Below are positions 61,169 to 64,000 of a stretch of 64,000 nt of DNA, piece by piece; the stretch's first letter is position 1; each line of letters begins with the position of its first letter. The stretch comes from UBA4615 sp964399635 (GTDB lineage: Bacteria > Pseudomonadota > Gammaproteobacteria > Burkholderiales > Burkholderiaceae_E). The position numbers and the translations under genes were made by a program. The stretch is from positions 1-64,000 of the forward strand of contig CAYNRU010000014.1 of assembly GCA_964399635.1 (NCBI GenBank). Direction: 5' to 3'. The notes beneath the pieces are model-generated. The model searched no databases, was not told the origin of the DNA, and saw only the letters and a program-made list of their open reading frames with translations.

Positions 61169-64000
61169 ATGACCGACCTGTCCGACGCCAAGAAGCTCGC
61201 CGAGTACCGCATGACGCACAAGGTGCGCTTCGTGACCGCCGCCTCGCTGTTCGACGGCCATGACGCCTCGATCAACATCATGCGGCGGATCCTCCAGAGC
61301 ATGGGCTGCGAGGTGATCCACCTCGGGCACAACCGCTCGGTCAACGAGGTGGTCGACTGCGCGCTGCAGGAGGACGTCCAGGGCATCGCGATCTCGTCCT
61401 ACCAGGGCGGCCACGTCGAGTACTTCAAGTACATGATCGACCTGCTGCGCGAGCGCGGCGGCAGCCATATCCGCGTGTTCGGCGGCGGCGGCGGCGTGAT
61501 CGTGCCGTCCGAGATCCGCGAGCTGATGGACTACGGCGTCACCCGCATCTACTCGCCGGAGGACGGCCAGAAGATGGGGCTGGCCGGCATGATCGGCGAC
61601 ATGATCGCGCGCTGCGACATCGACCTGTCCCAGTACGCGCCTCGCACGCTCGACGACATCGTGCTGCCCGCCGGCGCCACGCCCGCCGACGACGCCGGCC
61701 GCCGCGCCATCGTGCGCTCGCGTCGCGCGCTCGCCCAGCTGATCACCGCGCTCGAGAACGACACCCCGCCCGCGGGCCTGGACGCCGCCGGGTTCGCCGC
61801 GCTGCGCCGAGAGCTGCACACCCGCGCCGACACCACGAAGACGCCGGCGCTGGGCATCACCGGCACCGGCGGCGCCGGCAAGTCGAGCCTGACCGACGAG
61901 CTGGTGCGGCGCCTGCGGCTCGACCAGGACGACGCGCTGCGCATCGCGATCATCTCGGTCGACCCCACCCGCCGCAAGTCGGGCGGCGCGCTGCTCGGCG
62001 ACCGCATCCGCATGAACGCGATCGACCATCCCAACGTGTTCATGCGCTCGCTCGCCACGCGCGACGCCGGCAGCGAGATCAGCCAGGCGCTGCCCGACGT
62101 GCTGGCCGCCTGCCGCGTGTCGGGCTTCGACCTGGTGGTGGTCGAGACCTCGGGCATCGGCCAGGGCGACGCCGCGATCGTGCCGCTGGTGGACGCGACG
62201 CTGTACGTGATGACGCCGGAGTTCGGCGCGGCGAGCCAGCTCGAGAAGATCGACATGCTCGACTTCGCCGACTTCGTCGCGATCAACAAGTTCGACCGCA
62301 AGGGCTCGATGGATGCGCTGCGCGACGTCGCCAAGCAGTACCAGCGCAACCGCGAGCTCTGGACCACGCCGCCCGAGCGCATGCCGGTGTTCGGCACCCA
62401 GGCCTCGCGCTTCAACGACGACGGCGTGACCGCGCTGTACCAGGCGATGCTGCCGCGGCTCGCCGAGCTCGGCCTGCGCCTGCCGCTCGCGGCGCGCGCG
62501 CGGGCGGGCGGCCCCGAATACTCGGGCGAGCGGCCCGCGACGGCGCCGACCGGCGGCAGACTGCCGCGCGTGACGGGGCGGCATTCGAGCAGCCAGGCTG
62601 TGATCGTGCCGCCCGCGCGCTCACGCTACCTCGCCGAAATCTCGGACACCGTCCGTGCCTACAAGCGCCGCGCCCGGGCGCTCGCGCGGCTCGCCCGCGA
62701 GATCCAGCAGCTGCGCGAGACGGCGCGGATGCTCGAGGAGGACGACGCCGTCAGGCACGGCGCGCGCGACACCGTGACCGCGCTCGCGGTCAGGCGCGAG
62801 GCCGACCTCGACCCGGCCGCGCGCAAGCTGCTCGCGATGTGGCCCGACATGCAGAAGGCCTACGCCGGTGACGAGTACGTCGTGCGCATCCGCGACAAGG
62901 AACTGCGCACGCGGCTCACCTGGACCTCGCTGTCGGGCACGCGGATCCGCAAGGTCGTGCTGCCGCAGTACGACGACCACGGCGAACTGCTCAAGTGGCT
63001 GCTGCTCGAGAACGTTCCAGGCTCCTTCCCGTACACGGCGGGCGTGTTCGCGTTCAAGCGCGAGAACGAGGACCCGACCCGGATGTTCGCGGGCGAGGGC
63101 GACGCCTTCCGCACCAACACCCGCTTCAAGCTGCTGTCGGCCGGCACCCCGGCCAAGCGCCTGTCCACCGCGTTCGACAGCGTCACGCTGTACGGTAACG
63201 ACCCGGGCCTGCGCCCGGACATCTACGGCAAGGTCGGCAACTCGGGCGTGAGCATCGCCACGCTCGACGACATGAAGGTGCTGTACTCGGGCTTCGATCT
63301 GTGCGACCCCGCCACCAGCGTCAGCATGACGATCAACGGCCCGGCGCCGACCATCCTCGCGATGTTCATGAACACCGCGATCGACCAGCAGCTCGACACC
63401 TTCCGCGCGGCCAACGGCCGCGAGCCCACCGACGACGAGATCGCCAAGATCCGCGGCTGGAGCCTGGCCAACGTGCGCGGCACCGTGCAGGCCGACATCC
63501 TCAAGGAGGACCAGGGCCAGAACACCTGCATCTTCTCGACCGAGTTCAGCCTCAAGGTGATGGGCGACATCCAGTCGTTCTTCGTCCACCACGACGTGCG
63601 CAACTTCTATTCGGTGTCGATCAGCGGCTATCACATCGCCGAGGCCGGGGCCAACCCGATCAGCCAGCTCGCCTTCACGCTGTCCAACGGCTTCACCTTC
63701 GTGGAGGCGTATCTCGCGCGTGGCATGCAGGTCGACGATTTTGCGCCCAACCTGTCGTTCTTCTTCAGCAACGGCATGGACCCGGAGTACACCGTGATGG
63801 GTCGCGTGGCGCGCCGGATCTGGGCGGTCGCGATGCGCGACAAGTACGGCGCCAACGAGCGCAGCCAGAAGCTCAAGTACCACTGCCAGACGAGTGGGCG
63901 CAGCCTGCACGCGCAGGAGATCCAGTTCAACGACATCCGCACGACGCTGCAGGCGCTGATCGCCACCTACGACAACGCCAACAGCCTGCACACCAACGCG
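61169..64000 (+). CDS. icmF: fused isobutyryl-CoA mutase, 3' end outside the window
   Basis: 944 residues are visible, open to the right edge. The B12 domain comes first (FDGHDASINIMRRIL holds the cobalt-binding histidine), with YSPEDGQKMGL. The MeaB-like G-protein chaperone domain follows, at about 230-470: Walker GTGGAGKSS, VDPTRRKSGGALLGDR, VETSGIGQGD and NKFDRKG. The mutase barrel comes last (PGSFPYTAGVFAFKRENEDPTRMFAGEG). IcmF interconverts isobutyryl- and n-butyryl-CoA. A GGAG lies before the ATG. Full IcmF is about 1090 residues, so only the last part is missing. Confidence 0.94.
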   Translation, partial: MTDLSDAKKLAEYRMTHKVRFVTAASLFDGHDASINIMRRILQSMGCEVIHLGHNRSVNEVVDCALQEDVQGIAISSYQGGHVEYFKYMIDLLRERGGSHIRVFGGGGGVIVPSEIRELMDYGVTRIYSPEDGQKMGLAGMIGDMIARCDIDLSQYAPRTLDDIVLPAGATPADDAGRRAIVRSRRALAQLITALENDTPPAGLDAAGFAALRRELHTRADTTKTPALGITGTGGAGKSSLTDELVRRLRLDQDDALRIAIISVDPTRRKSGGALLGDRIRMNAIDHPNVFMRSLATRDAGSEISQALPDVLAACRVSGFDLVVVETSGIGQGDAAIVPLVDATLYVMTPEFGAASQLEKIDMLDFADFVAINKFDRKGSMDALRDVAKQYQRNRELWTTPPERMPVFGTQASRFNDDGVTALYQAMLPRLAELGLRLPLAARARAGGPEYSGERPATAPTGGRLPRVTGRHSSSQAVIVPPARSRYLAEISDTVRAYKRRARALARLAREIQQLRETARMLEEDDAVRHGARDTVTALAVRREADLDPAARKLLAMWPDMQKAYAGDEYVVRIRDKELRTRLTWTSLSGTRIRKVVLPQYDDHGELLKWLLLENVPGSFPYTAGVFAFKRENEDPTRMFAGEGDAFRTNTRFKLLSAGTPAKRLSTAFDSVTLYGNDPGLRPDIYGKVGNSGVSIATLDDMKVLYSGFDLCDPATSVSMTINGPAPTILAMFMNTAIDQQLDTFRAANGREPTDDEIAKIRGWSLANVRGTVQADILKEDQGQNTCIFSTEFSLKVMGDIQSFFVHHDVRNFYSVSISGYHIAEAGANPISQLAFTLSNGFTFVEAYLARGMQVDDFAPNLSFFFSNGMDPEYTVMGRVARRIWAVAMRDKYGANERSQKLKYHCQTSGRSLHAQEIQFNDIRTTLQALIATYDNANSLHTNA

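Overview
The window is visibly very GC-rich chromosomal DNA packed with short operons. The gene content points to a betaproteobacterium of the order Burkholderiales. Markers are a Bug-type tricarboxylate receptor, DUF1840, the GshA family with gshB, an EIIA-HPr-EI regulatory PTS, metX-metW, ubiK-yifB beside porin-glnK-amtB, and a NodT-type RND efflux operon. I see no tRNA, rRNA, CRISPR array, insertion sequence or prophage, and cannot name a genus. Almost all of the window is ordinary core or catabolic chromosome; the unusual material is mostly regulatory DNA and gene relics between genes.

Layout. At 1-300 is an RHS/YD-repeat fragment. From 301 to 5504, minus strand, lies an aromatic-acid operon: pcaB, a fused pcaD/pcaC (pcaL), a PhzS-like flavin monooxygenase, a HAD phosphatase, then a rhodanese. 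At 5745-5936 is a ferredoxin relic that has lost its cluster-binding loop. From 6014 to 9971 a DctPQM TRAP transporter is followed by a D-2-hydroxyacid dehydrogenase. From 10078 to 12705 are small unknowns, a DUF3617 protein, a monoacylglycerol-lipase-like hydrolase and a DUF423 membrane protein. From 12733 to 17086, minus strand, come a Pat-type acyl-CoA synthetase/GNAT fusion, a thioesterase and an Ldh-type oxidoreductase, followed by a plus-strand MscS channel. From 18683 to 22227, minus strand, lie DUF937, DUF2780, FAH-family, msrB and FMN-reductase genes. An LLM flavin oxidoreductase (22397-23578) converges on an RND efflux operon (29511 down to 23619).

The second half starts with gtrA and divergent full-length cobalamin-dependent metH coupled to a thioesterase. 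A BON lipoprotein, DUF1840, an unknown lipoprotein coupled to an MFS carrier, a DMT carrier coupled to an alpha-methylacyl-CoA racemase, a FrnE-type DsbA protein, yifB and ubiK follow. A nitrogen-responsive unit (42480-45238: TorF-type porin, glnK, amtB) has a clear sigma-54 promoter and two NtrC-like sites upstream. Then come purU and a tightly spaced run gshA-gshB-EIIA-HPr-EI-metX-metW (46379-53028), linking glutathione synthesis, a PTS phosphorelay without a sugar permease, and methionine synthesis. The right end holds DUF3429, a soluble PQQ-type sugar dehydrogenase, a Bug receptor, a Rieske oxygenase, a thiolase, a POTRA/barrel outer-membrane protein, and icmF (fused isobutyryl-CoA mutase), which runs off the window behind a palindromic operator candidate.

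The most interesting cross-window signal is a set of six genes without a Shine-Dalgarno sequence (rhodanese, Pat, mscS, an unknown lipoprotein, frnE, purU). In each, a -10-like hexamer ends exactly six bases before the ATG, which predicts leaderless mRNAs. All functional statements rest on reading the sequence and on recalled family features; no database search was run.
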